NCBI GenBank assembly: GCA_012729815.1 | Contig: JAAYCJ010000183.1 | Location: 1-47,686, forward strand | From: Phycisphaerae bacterium | Lineage (GTDB): Bacteria > Planctomycetota > Phycisphaerae > JAAYCJ01 | DNA length: 47,686 nt | Reading direction: 5' to 3' | In this document: positions 15,648 to 24,048 of the stretch, in pieces | Numbering within the stretch: position 1 is the stretch's first letter | Layout: each line of letters starts with the position of its first letter | The notes under the pieces: generated by a model | Databases searched by the model: none | What the model was told of the DNA's origin: nothing | What the model saw: only the letters and a program-made list of their open reading frames with translations | Made by a program: the position numbers and the translations under genes

Positions 15648-17201
15648 ATGTCGGATCACGTAACCTTCAGCACCATCGACTGGATCATCGTCTTTGCCTA
15701 CCTAGCCGGGTCGGTGGTCATCGGGCTTTTGGTCAAACGCTACATCGCCAGCATGACCGACTACGTGGTGGCCGGCCGGGCCCTCAAGACCTATCTGGGC
15801 CTGGCCACCATGATCGGCACCGAAATGGGCCTGGTCACCGTCATGTACTCCGCCCAGAAAGGCTTTACCGGCGGGTTCGCCGCGTTCCACATCGCGGTGG
15901 TCGCCGCCATCGTCACGCTGGTGGTCGGCCTGACCGGCTTTATCGTCGTGCCCCTTCGCCGCCTCGAGGTCATGACCATTCCCGAATTCTACGAAAAGCG
16001 CTTCAGCCGCGGCGTGCGGGTCTTCGGCGGAATCGTCCTGGCCTTCGCGGGCATCCTGAACATGGGCATGTTCCTCAAGGCCGGCTCGTGGTTCGTCACC
16101 GGCATCACCGGCCTCGAATCGGTAACCTACCTCAACATCGTCATGACCGTTTTGCTGGCCCTGGTGCTCTTCTACACCATCCTCGGCGGCATGGTCTCGG
16201 TGGTCGTCACCGATTACATCCAGTTCGTCGTCCTGGCGGTCGGCATCTTCGTCGCCAGCGCCATGGCTCTCAGCACCCTCGGCTGGGACAACATCGTCAA
16301 CACCGTTCACGAGCTCAAGGGCGAAGCGGGCTTCAACCCGTTCCACGAGGAGGGCTTCGGCGCCGGCTACGTGGTCTGGATGATCTTCCTCGGCCTGGTC
16401 TCGTGCGCGATCTGGCAGACCGCGGTCCTGCGGGCCTGCTCAGCCGAGAGCGTCAAGGTTGTCAAACGCATCTACATCTGGTCGTCGGTCGGTTTCCTGA
16501 TCCGCTTCCTCGTCCCCTACTTCTGGGGCATCTGCGCGTTCGTTTTCCTCTATCAGCATCCGGACCTCAAAGCCGTCTTCTTCCCGGAAACCGGCAAGAT
16601 CAGCAGCGAGCTGAGTCTACAGGCCATGCCCGTCTTCCTGAGCATCATCCTGCCCGCCGGCCTCCTGGGCCTGGTGACCGCCGCCATGCTCGCCGCCTTC
16701 ATGTCCACCCACGACAGCTACTTACTCTGCTGGAGTTCCGTGCTTACCCAGGACGTATTGGCTCCGATCCTCGGCGACCGGATGACCACCAAGGCCCGCA
16801 TCGTCTGGACCCGCATCTTCATCTTTCTGATCGGCGTATTCCTGCTCGTATGGGGGCTCTGGTACGCGATGCAGCAGGACCTCTGGGACTACATGGCCAT
16901 CACCGGGGCGATCTACTCGACCGGGGCCTTCGCTGTGCTGCTGGCCGGGCTCTACTGGAAACGCGCCAGCACGGTCGGCGCCTACGGCGCCCTGGTCTGC
17001 GGCTTCGTCGCTCTGCTGGGGCTCAAGCCGCTCCAGACCTGGCTCATCATCCACTTGAATCTCGAATCCCTGGTGGCGGGCTTGGGTTTCCAGGACACCG
17101 TCGGCTCCGAGTGGGTGGGCCTGTTCACCATCGCCTTGGCGGTGACGGTCATGTTCGTCGGGTCGCTGCTGTTTCCCGACCGCCGAAAGGAGGCTGCGTG
17201 A
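15648..17201 (+). CDS. Sodium:solute symporter (SSS family)
   Basis: This 517-residue polytopic protein has about 13 membrane spans. Family landmarks include DYVVAGRALKTYLGLATMIG in the first core helix, VPLRRLEVMTIPEFYEKRF, TILGGMVSVVVTDYIQFVVL and GLVTAAMLAAFMSTHDSYLL. The STHDS element contributes to the Na+ site in this family. The likely substrate is a small organic solute such as a sugar, cyclitol or acid; the sequence does not decide. AAGGGTGG precedes the ATG by eight bases. The stop codon overlaps the start of a 50-residue membrane peptide by one base (TGATG), so the two are translationally coupled. It faces the LacI/propeller operon convergently. Confidence 0.93.
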   Translation: MSDHVTFSTIDWIIVFAYLAGSVVIGLLVKRYIASMTDYVVAGRALKTYLGLATMIGTEMGLVTVMYSAQKGFTGGFAAFHIAVVAAIVTLVVGLTGFIVVPLRRLEVMTIPEFYEKRFSRGVRVFGGIVLAFAGILNMGMFLKAGSWFVTGITGLESVTYLNIVMTVLLALVLFYTILGGMVSVVVTDYIQFVVLAVGIFVASAMALSTLGWDNIVNTVHELKGEAGFNPFHEEGFGAGYVVWMIFLGLVSCAIWQTAVLRACSAESVKVVKRIYIWSSVGFLIRFLVPYFWGICAFVFLYQHPDLKAVFFPETGKISSELSLQAMPVFLSIILPAGLLGLVTAAMLAAFMSTHDSYLLCWSSVLTQDVLAPILGDRMTTKARIVWTRIFIFLIGVFLLVWGLWYAMQQDLWDYMAITGAIYSTGAFAVLLAGLYWKRASTVGAYGALVCGFVALLGLKPLQTWLIIHLNLESLVAGLGFQDTVGSEWVGLFTIALAVTVMFVGSLLFPDRRKEAA

Positions 17202-17353
17202 TGGACTTCTGGCTGAACCTCTGGACGCTGACGTTGATCGTCGGCCTGGGCCTCTTCGCGGTGATCGCAATCGTGGTCGCCATCGGCGGCGCGTTTGACA
17301 TCCGCTCGCTGTTCCGCTCGCTCAACGCCCAGCACAACCGCCGCGAACCGTAG
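17201..17353 (+). CDS. Small accessory membrane peptide of the SSS symporter (50 aa)
   Basis: The ATG overlaps the symporter stop by one base and GAAAGGAGG lies a few bases upstream, so the frame is very likely translated. The product has one transmembrane segment (LTLIVGLGLFAVIAIVVAIGG), then an amphipathic tail (DIRSLFRSLNAQHNRREP). Small single-span partners encoded just after SSS symporters are known as symporter small accessory proteins. A stabilising or regulatory role is inferred. The gene ends two bases before the stop of the convergent propeller gene. Confidence 0.7.
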   Translation: MDFWLNLWTLTLIVGLGLFAVIAIVVAIGGAFDIRSLFRSLNAQHNRREP

Positions 17354-17355
17354 CC

Positions 17356-19587
17356 CTACTCGCCGACGAACACGCCCGTTCCGTGCGTGCCGGCGTAGAT
17401 CCGCTTGGGATTGTGCGGGTCCACCGTCACGCCCCAGACCCGCAAGCCGTCCAGCCCGTTCGACTTATCGCCGTACCTGGAAGCCTGCCACTTGCCCTCG
17501 GCATCCAGCGCCACCCGGTACACGCCGTCGCACTGGCTCGCCACGTATAGCACCGGCCGCTCGCCCGAGGCGTCCAGGTCCATCTCGAACGGAACCGGCA
17601 CGTGGGCGATTCTGCTCCATTTCTCGCCGCCGTCCTCGCTGAGGTAGACGCCTTCGATCGGATCGGTTCGAAAGCCTCTCATCACGGTCGCGTAGACCCG
17701 CCGGCTGTCGGCCGGGTCCGGCACGAGGCAGATCACATGCCTGGCTGCGCCCTGCGGCAACCCCTGAGCCGCCAGCGATTTCCAGGTGCTCCCGTCGTCG
17801 CTGCGAAACAGGCCGTCGTCCGTGGCCACGTACAGCGGCAACGCGCCGCGACAGGCGGTCATGAAGTTGAAGACCAACTTTCCTTCCTTTGGGAGGCCGT
17901 CGGCGACCTTCCGAAAATCATCGAACTTCTGAAAGTCCATCCGATAGACGCCGTGCTGGCCGGAGGTGGCGTAAAGGTATTTCTGGGCCTGTTCGCCCTC
18001 TTGCCATTTGACGATCGCCACGTCGAGCACGGCTGAGTTGGGAAGGGCGGCGGCATACTTCTTCCTTCCTCCGATGATCCACCAGCCCTGGCCGTTAAGG
18101 TTCGTCAGCACTCCGCCTTCGCCCGTCCCACCGTAGGCGTTGCCGCAGTAGACGATGTCGGGGTTGTCCGGGTCCAGCGCCACGCCGCGGGTCGAGCCGA
18201 TCAGTTCGGCGGCCACCCACGGCCCGAACGCCAGGCGCATCGACTTCCCACCGTCGACGCTCTCGAACAGCCCCCAGTCGTAGTACGAGAGCCACAGGTG
18301 GTTCGGATCGCGCGGATCGACCACGATCCGGCGCGAGCAGAGGAGCTCGATCTCGCCGCGTCCGGACCAGAACTCGTGTCCGTCGATGACCTTCCTGTCC
18401 GAGACGATCTGACGCCACGTCTTGCCGTTGTCCGAGGATTTTTTGATATCGCCCAAGTTGTCGCTGGCTGCGTAGATGACGTCGGATAACCCGTCCTTGT
18501 CGCCATCGACACCCGCTGGGCAGATATCGCAGCCGACCGAGGTGTGATTTCGGTCTCCATGCCAGATGGCATTGACGGCTGGGTCCACCATCTCGGGGCT
18601 CATGACGATCGCCCAACTCGCGCCGCCGTCGGTGCTTCGATACAGCGGCCGGCACCACTCGCGCGAGCCGGCGTAGATGACCTGCGGATTGACCGGATCG
18701 ACGGCCAGGGCGAACAGGTGCGGGTCTTCCGGTATGCCCTCGTAGGCGCCCGTCCACGTCGCGCCGGCATCGTCGGACCGATACACGCCCGGCCGCAGTG
18801 TGCCGCCGCCCACCGTGGCGTAGACGACCTTTGGCTTACCGGCCACCGTCAGCACCTTCCGCGCCCGCGACTCGCCGAGTCCCGCCTGGATCGACTCCCA
18901 GCGTACGCCGCCGTCAACGCTTCGATACAACCCGTAGTCCGTCGTCGCGTACATCAACGCTGTGTCCTCACGATCGACGGCTAGGCCCAACACGTGGGCA
19001 TCCGGCGGGATGTTGCGTTCTTCACTCGTATTGAGCACTTTCCACGAACCAGGCTCGCCCGATTCGCGGCTCACGTAGACACGCGGCCCGAACGCCGCCT
19101 TCCCATCCGCCGGCGGCGCAAACGTCTTGAGCTCGAAGTCCGCCGGCCGCCATTCGTAGTGCATTGAATTGGCGGCATAGACCGTTCTCGGTTCCTTCGG
19201 GTCGACAACCAGCAGGTTCAGCGCCCCGAGCTTCTCAGCCGCCTTCGTCCACGACCGGCCGTGATCGTCGGACACGCAGATCTGCCCGCGATCCGTTCCC
19301 ACGACCGCGCGTCCGGTCGGCAGCACGACGATGGCGTTGACGCAGTTGCCCGCCGTTTCGCCGGCTGTGCCGATGCCCGCGTTGGCGTTGGCCCAGCTCT
19401 TGCCGCCGTCGGTCGTCACGTGCAAGCCGCCGCAGTCCAGGCCGGCGTAGACAACGTCCGGATTCGACGGGTCCACCGCCATCGCCCCCATCGTCCCGCC
19501 GCCGCCCGGGCCGATGTTACGAAAAGTCACCGCCGAACCGATGCCCGTTGCCAACAACACGATCGCCGCGCACAAAACCTTGTTCAC
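17356..19587 (-). CDS. Secreted Asp-box beta-propeller protein (BNR/sortilin/GH74-like), copy 2
   Basis: The 743-residue protein has a signal peptide (MNKVLCAAIVLLATGIGSA) and repeated Asp-box motifs of the S-x-D-x-G-x-x-W type: TTDGGKSW, SDDHGRSW, SVDGGVRW, SDDAGATW, STDGGASW, SSDNGKTW, SEDGGEKW. Between them come DPxNPxxVYAG-type strands. The start, IGPGGGGTMGAMAVDP with VYAGLDCGGLHV, resembles two-propeller GH74 xyloglucanases and sortilin-like VPS10 folds. Whether it is an enzyme or a binding protein cannot be told. It is a diverged paralogue of the protein at 20456-22747 and the last gene of the LacI-led operon, 114 bases after the pilin-like gene. It probably acts at the cell surface or outside the cell. 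Confidence 0.85.
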   Translation of the reverse strand: MNKVLCAAIVLLATGIGSAVTFRNIGPGGGGTMGAMAVDPSNPDVVYAGLDCGGLHVTTDGGKSWANANAGIGTAGETAGNCVNAIVVLPTGRAVVGTDRGQICVSDDHGRSWTKAAEKLGALNLLVVDPKEPRTVYAANSMHYEWRPADFELKTFAPPADGKAAFGPRVYVSRESGEPGSWKVLNTSEERNIPPDAHVLGLAVDREDTALMYATTDYGLYRSVDGGVRWESIQAGLGESRARKVLTVAGKPKVVYATVGGGTLRPGVYRSDDAGATWTGAYEGIPEDPHLFALAVDPVNPQVIYAGSREWCRPLYRSTDGGASWAIVMSPEMVDPAVNAIWHGDRNHTSVGCDICPAGVDGDKDGLSDVIYAASDNLGDIKKSSDNGKTWRQIVSDRKVIDGHEFWSGRGEIELLCSRRIVVDPRDPNHLWLSYYDWGLFESVDGGKSMRLAFGPWVAAELIGSTRGVALDPDNPDIVYCGNAYGGTGEGGVLTNLNGQGWWIIGGRKKYAAALPNSAVLDVAIVKWQEGEQAQKYLYATSGQHGVYRMDFQKFDDFRKVADGLPKEGKLVFNFMTACRGALPLYVATDDGLFRSDDGSTWKSLAAQGLPQGAARHVICLVPDPADSRRVYATVMRGFRTDPIEGVYLSEDGGEKWSRIAHVPVPFEMDLDASGERPVLYVASQCDGVYRVALDAEGKWQASRYGDKSNGLDGLRVWGVTVDPHNPKRIYAGTHGTGVFVGE

Positions 19588-19701
19588 CGAAGTCCTCCAG
19601 AGATAGTGTGAATGCTCGACATAGGTTCATTCGATGGTAGGGCGGGTGGTTCCGCGGCGAAGCCGCGGGTTCACCCGCCATTTGTCAAACCAACTCCGTC
19701 A

Positions 19702-20466
19702 CTAATGCAAACCCGCGCCATAACGGCGCATGATCCACCAGTAGTCCGCGTCGTAGAATTGGCCCAGGCCCATGACCTCGATCGATCCATCCCAGTACAG
19801 GATGTTCATCATTCCCGAGTGCCGGCTGGCGAACCAGAAGAAGTCCGGCAGACAACTGTTGTTCTCCGACCAGCCCAGTCCGCCGCTCGCGCCGAAATAG
19901 CCCGGTGTCTGGTTCGGCACCACCTCGCCCCACAGGATGCAGTGGTTCGGATACCGGATCAGACTCAGGTTCCCACCCGGGGCTGGGTTGCCCCAGAGCC
20001 GGCTGTCGCTCACGGCTTGCCGATCGTAGAACGTCGCCACGCCGTTGATCGAATAACCCCCGCCGCCGTAGTATCCCGGCGTGGACGGACAGCGGAAGAT
20101 CGGCACGTACAGGTACGTTTCCCGCGGCTTGGGCGGATCGTAGTCGAACGTCCGGTACATTCCCTGCGCGTTCGCCCAATTCATCACCGCGCAGACCCGC
20201 GTTCCCGCGTAGAAGTTGTTTTCGCCGAACAAACCGTAGTTCACCGGCCCCGTGCTGAACACCCCGTGATTCTCGTCCATGTAGATCGAGACCATCACGT
20301 GCAACTGCCGCAGGTTGCTCTGGCATAGCGCCGTCCTGGCCGCCTCCCGCGCCTGCTGCAATGCCGGCAGCAGCATCGCCACCAGCACCGCGATGATCGC
20401 CACCACCACGAGCAGTTCGATCAATGTAAAGACCCGCTCAGTCCGTATCCGCCGTTCATTCCTCAT
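19702..20466 (-). CDS. Type IV pilin-like/pseudopilin protein, H-X9-DG type
   Basis: The 254-residue protein starts with a prepilin signal. A basic leader RRIRTERV is followed by [20 protein letters not shown], with the conserved Glu at position 5 of the mature protein. The C-terminal part has [19 protein letters not shown], the H...DG motif of the large pilin-like families of Planctomycetota and Verrucomicrobiota. Its start overlaps the end of the upstream propeller gene by 11 bases, so they are translationally coupled. The family is thought to be processed and placed at the cell surface, but individual functions are mostly unknown. Another, broken member lies at 37376-37705. Confidence 0.9.
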   Translation of the reverse strand: MRNERRIRTERVFTLIELLVVVAIIAVLVAMLLPALQQAREAARTALCQSNLRQLHVMVSIYMDENHGVFSTGPVNYGLFGENNFYAGTRVCAVMNWANAQGMYRTFDYDPPKPRETYLYVPIFRCPSTPGYYGGGGYSINGVATFYDRQAVSDSRLWGNPAPGGNLSLIRYPNHCILWGEVVPNQTPGYFGASGGLGWSENNSCLPDFFWFASRHSGMMNILYWDGSIEVMGLGQFYDADYWWIMRRYGAGLH

Positions 20467-22747
20467 CGGGCACCGTACCTTCCTCGCCCACGAAGATGAA
20501 ACTCCCGTGCGTCCCCACGTAGATCCGTCGATGATTCGTCGGATCGACCGTCACCGTCCAGCACCGGGTGTTGACCAGGCCGTTGGACTGGTTCGCGAAG
20601 GGCTCGACCCGCCATTGCTTGCCGTCCGGTTCGCGCGTCACCTTCAGCACGCCGTGGCTCTGTGAACTGACATAGACCGATGGCGTCGGCGACGCCGGAT
20701 CGGCTGCGATCCCGAACGGGATCGGCACGTCCGCCGCCTTCGTCCAATGATCGCCGGCGTCCTCGCTGACGTACAGCCCGTCGGTCGCCACGAGCTGGAA
20801 GCTCTTCATCACGCTGGCGTAGATACGGCGGTGATCGGTGGGATCGACGTCCAGCGACTGCACTTCCACAATCACTTCGTACGGCGTGCCGGGTCCGGTC
20901 ACCCGCCGCCAGGTCGTCCCGTCCTCGCTACGAAACAGGCCATCGGAGGCGCCGGCCACCATACCGGGCGTTCCGGGTATGTTCAGCATCACGCGGAACC
21001 CCGTCTTCTCCGGCAGACCTTCCGAAACTCGCTCCCATTCCGTCGCGTTGGCGCCGATGTCAAGCCGGTACATGCCGTGCCCGTTCGAGGCGGCGTAGAG
21101 AAACTTGCGGATACGGCCGTTCTCGGTCCATCGCGCGAGCGCCACGTCGTCCACGTGGGCGTTGGGCAGGCCGCCCTTCTCCTTGCCGCGTCCGCCGATC
21201 ACGCGGAACCCTCCGCCGGTGTTGCCGCGGATCACGCCGGGTCCGGCGTTGGCGTACGCCACGTCCGGGTCGTCCGGGTCCAGGATCAGGTTGCTCGAAA
21301 CGCCGGTCAACTCGCCCTCGTACCACGGTCCGCCGACCAATGCCCACGACTCCCCGCCGTCGAGGCTCTCGTGCTGGCCCCAGTCGAAATCGCACGCCCA
21401 CAGGTGCTTCGAATTCCGCGGGTCCACCACGATCTTCCGCGCGCAGAGGAATTCGATCTCGCCCCGCCCGGACCAGAACGCCCGGCCGTCGACCACCTTG
21501 CGGCGCGACGTGATTTGCTGCCAATCCCTGCCCCCGTCGAGACTCCGCCAGATGATCCCGACGTTGTCGCCGAGGCAGTAGATCACATCCGACAGGCCAT
21601 CCTTGTCGGCGTCGGGCCCGCCGACCCAGATCGCGGTGCCCATGGTCGCGTGGTAGCCGGTCGGGTGCCAGGTCGAGTTGCGCTCCTTGTCGGGATACTC
21701 GCTGTTGAGCAGCGTGTTCGTGTCGTACACCAGTTCCCAGTGCGCTCCGCCGTCGAGGCTGCGATAGAGCCCGCCGGTCCAGTCCATCGACCCGAGGTAC
21801 AGGCAGTTGGGATTGATCGGATCGACCGCCAATGCGATGTAGGACAAACCCTGGTCGAGCCCCTTGACCATCGGCTTCCACGTCTCTCCGCGATCCAGTG
21901 ACCGGTACACCCCGGAGACGATGCCCTCGACGTCGGCGGTGCGCTCGCCGATCGACGTATAGACGACGTTAGGCTTGCCCGGCACCGTCAGCACCTGCTT
22001 GCCGACCGCCCGCTTGAGCAGGTACTGGACGGTCTGCCAACTCTTGCCGCCGTCGAGGCTGCGGTACATGCCGAAATCGGTGGCGGCGTACATCAGCTTC
22101 GGATCGTGATGGTCGGCCGCCACCGTGTAAACCTGCGCGGTCGGCGGGATGTTTTGCTCCGCCTCCGCGGTGTTGAGCTTCTCCCACGAACCGGCCTCGC
22201 CCGATCGGCGGCTCACGTAGATGTCGCCCGTCCACGGCACCCAGCCGACCACCGGCTGCTCCTGCAGCGGCCGGCCGCGCATCCAAACCCCCATCCCGCT
22301 GGCCGCGTAGACAGTGTTCGGATCGTGCGGATCGGCCAGCAGAAAGCCCAGTCCCCGCGCCCCGTCAAACACCTTGCTCCAGTTTCGCCCGCGGTCCTGC
22401 GAAACGTACACCTTGCCGGTCAGCGTCGTCGCCAACGCCCGCCCGGTCGGCAGCACCAGCACGCCATGCTGATTGTTCCAGTCCACCCGGCCGTCGAAGT
22501 CGATCCCGGTGTTCGCGTTCCGCCAGGTTTCGCCGGCGTCTTGCGTTACGTGCATGCCGCCGCAGTCGAGGCCCGCGAACACCACGTTCGGGTCGGTCGG
22601 ATCGGCGGCCAGACACCCAGCCGTGCCGCCGCCGCCGGGGCCAAGGTTGCGAAACTCGATCGCCGACCCGGTCGTCGTCAACGTCGCCGACAGCACCAAA
22701 CAGCCCAGAAGCATTCCCATCCGTTTCGTACCGCGCGATTTTGCCAT
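20456..22747 (-). CDS. Secreted Asp-box beta-propeller protein (BNR/sortilin/GH74-like), copy 1
   Basis: This 763-residue protein has a signal peptide ([20 protein letters not shown]) and many Asp-box repeats ([71 protein letters not shown]). The first mature residues ([15 protein letters not shown]) nearly match those of the paralogue at 17356-19587, as does the end ([19 protein letters not shown]). ATG 22747 is chosen because it follows the LacI stop by one base and has GAGGG upstream; the longer frame overlaps LacI. Two beta-propellers are expected. It may bind or cleave a polysaccharide outside the cell. Confidence 0.85.
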   Translation of the reverse strand: MAKSRGTKRMGMLLGCLVLSATLTTTGSAIEFRNLGPGGGGTAGCLAADPTDPNVVFAGLDCGGMHVTQDAGETWRNANTGIDFDGRVDWNNQHGVLVLPTGRALATTLTGKVYVSQDRGRNWSKVFDGARGLGFLLADPHDPNTVYAASGMGVWMRGRPLQEQPVVGWVPWTGDIYVSRRSGEAGSWEKLNTAEAEQNIPPTAQVYTVAADHHDPKLMYAATDFGMYRSLDGGKSWQTVQYLLKRAVGKQVLTVPGKPNVVYTSIGERTADVEGIVSGVYRSLDRGETWKPMVKGLDQGLSYIALAVDPINPNCLYLGSMDWTGGLYRSLDGGAHWELVYDTNTLLNSEYPDKERNSTWHPTGYHATMGTAIWVGGPDADKDGLSDVIYCLGDNVGIIWRSLDGGRDWQQITSRRKVVDGRAFWSGRGEIEFLCARKIVVDPRNSKHLWACDFDWGQHESLDGGESWALVGGPWYEGELTGVSSNLILDPDDPDVAYANAGPGVIRGNTGGGFRVIGGRGKEKGGLPNAHVDDVALARWTENGRIRKFLYAASNGHGMYRLDIGANATEWERVSEGLPEKTGFRVMLNIPGTPGMVAGASDGLFRSEDGTTWRRVTGPGTPYEVIVEVQSLDVDPTDHRRIYASVMKSFQLVATDGLYVSEDAGDHWTKAADVPIPFGIAADPASPTPSVYVSSQSHGVLKVTREPDGKQWRVEPFANQSNGLVNTRCWTVTVDPTNHRRIYVGTHGSFIFVGEEGTVPDEE

Positions 22748-22748
22748 A

Positions 22749-23888
22749 CTATGCCCTCGCGGATTGCGACGAACCGTCACTGGATGACGGACCTTCCGCT
22801 ACGCCAGCGGCGGGAGGTCCGCACGAATTCCGATGCACCAGCCCGCATGGCTCTACCCGCGACATGCTCCCATCCAACCCCGCCCCCTCATCCAGGTGAT
22901 CGATCAGCATTTCCGCCGCCGTCCGACCATAGGCCTCCATCTCGTAGGCGATGGCCGTCAGCCGAGGCGACGAAAACTCGCACAACCGTGAATTGCACGT
23001 CGCGATCAGACTCACCTCGCCCGGACAGCTCACGCCGCGCCGCGACAACTCGGCCAGCAGCGCCACCAGCACCTGGTCCGAACCCAGAAGCATCGTCGCC
23101 CTCGCCTCGGGCGGTGTCGCCACCCAGTAATCGACCAGCCCCGCCGCACTGTCGTAGTTGCCCAGATACCCCTGAATCCGCGGCAGGCAAAGCCGGCATT
23201 CCCGCGTCCGGCTGTCCTGCCGCATCCGTTCCAGCAGCAGCTCCGCCACCTCCGCCGCCCGCCGGCTCTGCTCGTTGCCGTACAGAATCTTCCGGTGTCC
23301 CAGCGACGCCGCGTGCCATACCGCCTGAAACAACCCGTCCACGATATCGCAGGCCACCGTCGGAATAAGACCCGCCGTCTCGACGTTGTCGCCGACCGAC
23401 ACGCAGGGAATCCCGAACTCGTAGAACCGCTGCACCACGCCCGTCTCGACGTAGCCGGTCAGCACCAGCCCGTCCACGCTCCGTTGGCCCACCCGTTTGG
23501 GAAACACAAACGAATCGAGGTTCGACAGGTTGTACCGGCTGATGTTCAAGCCGTAGCCTCGATGGCGGCAGGCGTCCTCCACCCCGGCCAGCACCTGCGA
23601 ATACACCGCGTTGCCCCAGCCGTCGGCGATGTTGTCCGACAGGATGAACCCCAGATGCCCGGTCCGCCGCGTGGTCAACGCCTTGCCCACCGCGTCCGGA
23701 TAGTACCGGCAGTCGCGGATCACCTGCCGCACCCGCCGACGGGTATCCTCCGAAACGCGGATCGACCGGAAATTCTCGTTCAGCACCGCTGAGACCACCG
23801 CGTGCGAGACCCCCGCCCGACGGGCCACCTCGCGGATCGTCATCCGCCCCGGCCCGCGCGGCCCCGGCTTGTTTTCCTGACCGTTCAT
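22749..23888 (-). CDS. LacI-family transcriptional regulator
   Basis: The 379-residue protein has an N-terminal helix-turn-helix plus hinge helix (TIREVARRAGVSHAVVSAVL ... YYPDAVGKALTTRRTGHLGFIL), then a periplasmic-binding-like effector domain (VDGLVLTGY, GIPCVSVGDN, LLGSDQVLVALLAELSRRGV). The final about 20 residues (GPPAAGVAEGPSSSDGSSQS) are low complexity. It is the first gene of an operon, with the propeller gene one base downstream. Palindromes of the LacI operator type lie over and just upstream of its start (23887-23897 and 23906-23919), so autoregulation is likely. The effector is presumably a sugar linked to the downstream surface proteins. Confidence 0.92.
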   Translation of the reverse strand: MNGQENKPGPRGPGRMTIREVARRAGVSHAVVSAVLNENFRSIRVSEDTRRRVRQVIRDCRYYPDAVGKALTTRRTGHLGFILSDNIADGWGNAVYSQVLAGVEDACRHRGYGLNISRYNLSNLDSFVFPKRVGQRSVDGLVLTGYVETGVVQRFYEFGIPCVSVGDNVETAGLIPTVACDIVDGLFQAVWHAASLGHRKILYGNEQSRRAAEVAELLLERMRQDSRTRECRLCLPRIQGYLGNYDSAAGLVDYWVATPPEARATMLLGSDQVLVALLAELSRRGVSCPGEVSLIATCNSRLCEFSSPRLTAIAYEMEAYGRTAAEMLIDHLDEGAGLDGSMSRVEPCGLVHRNSCGPPAAGVAEGPSSSDGSSQSARA

Positions 23889-23919
23889 ACCCGGTATGGT
23901 ACCAGATTAACCGGGTAAT
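23887..23919. promoter_or_regulatory. Putative LacI-type operator pair at the regulator's own promoter
   Basis: ATTAACCGGGTAAT at 23906-23919 has ATTA/TAAT arms around a CCGG core, with one mismatched pair; LacI-type operators typically centre on CG. A second element, ATACCCGGTAT at 23887-23897, is a perfect palindrome around a central C and overlaps the regulator start codon. Both share CCGGT/ACCGG, so one protein could bind both. The assignment is inferred. Confidence 0.55.
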
Positions 23920-23930
23920 CACAAGCCCCT

Positions 23931-23947
23931 ACCCTGAATTTCAGGGT
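23931..23947. repeat. Short perfect palindrome between lacI-type gene and pyrG
   Basis: ACCCTGAA-T-TTCAGGGT is a perfect 17-base inverted repeat about 45 bases upstream of the LacI-type gene and about 100 bases downstream of the pyrG stop. Only four T residues follow on the plus strand and none on the minus strand, so it is a poor terminator. It may be another regulatory site. Confidence 0.35.
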
Positions 23948-24048
23948 TTTCCAAAAACGGGGGCAAAATCGCCCCAGGCAGGTGAACCTAAGTCGCTTAA
24001 CCATAACGACTTATAGTGGCAACGTGGTTTGCCGCCGGCAGATCCTGC

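Noticed and set aside
23931-23947. Palindrome as the pyrG terminator
   Set aside because: The stem is short (8 bp) and no T-run follows in the pyrG direction, so it is listed as an unassigned palindrome instead.
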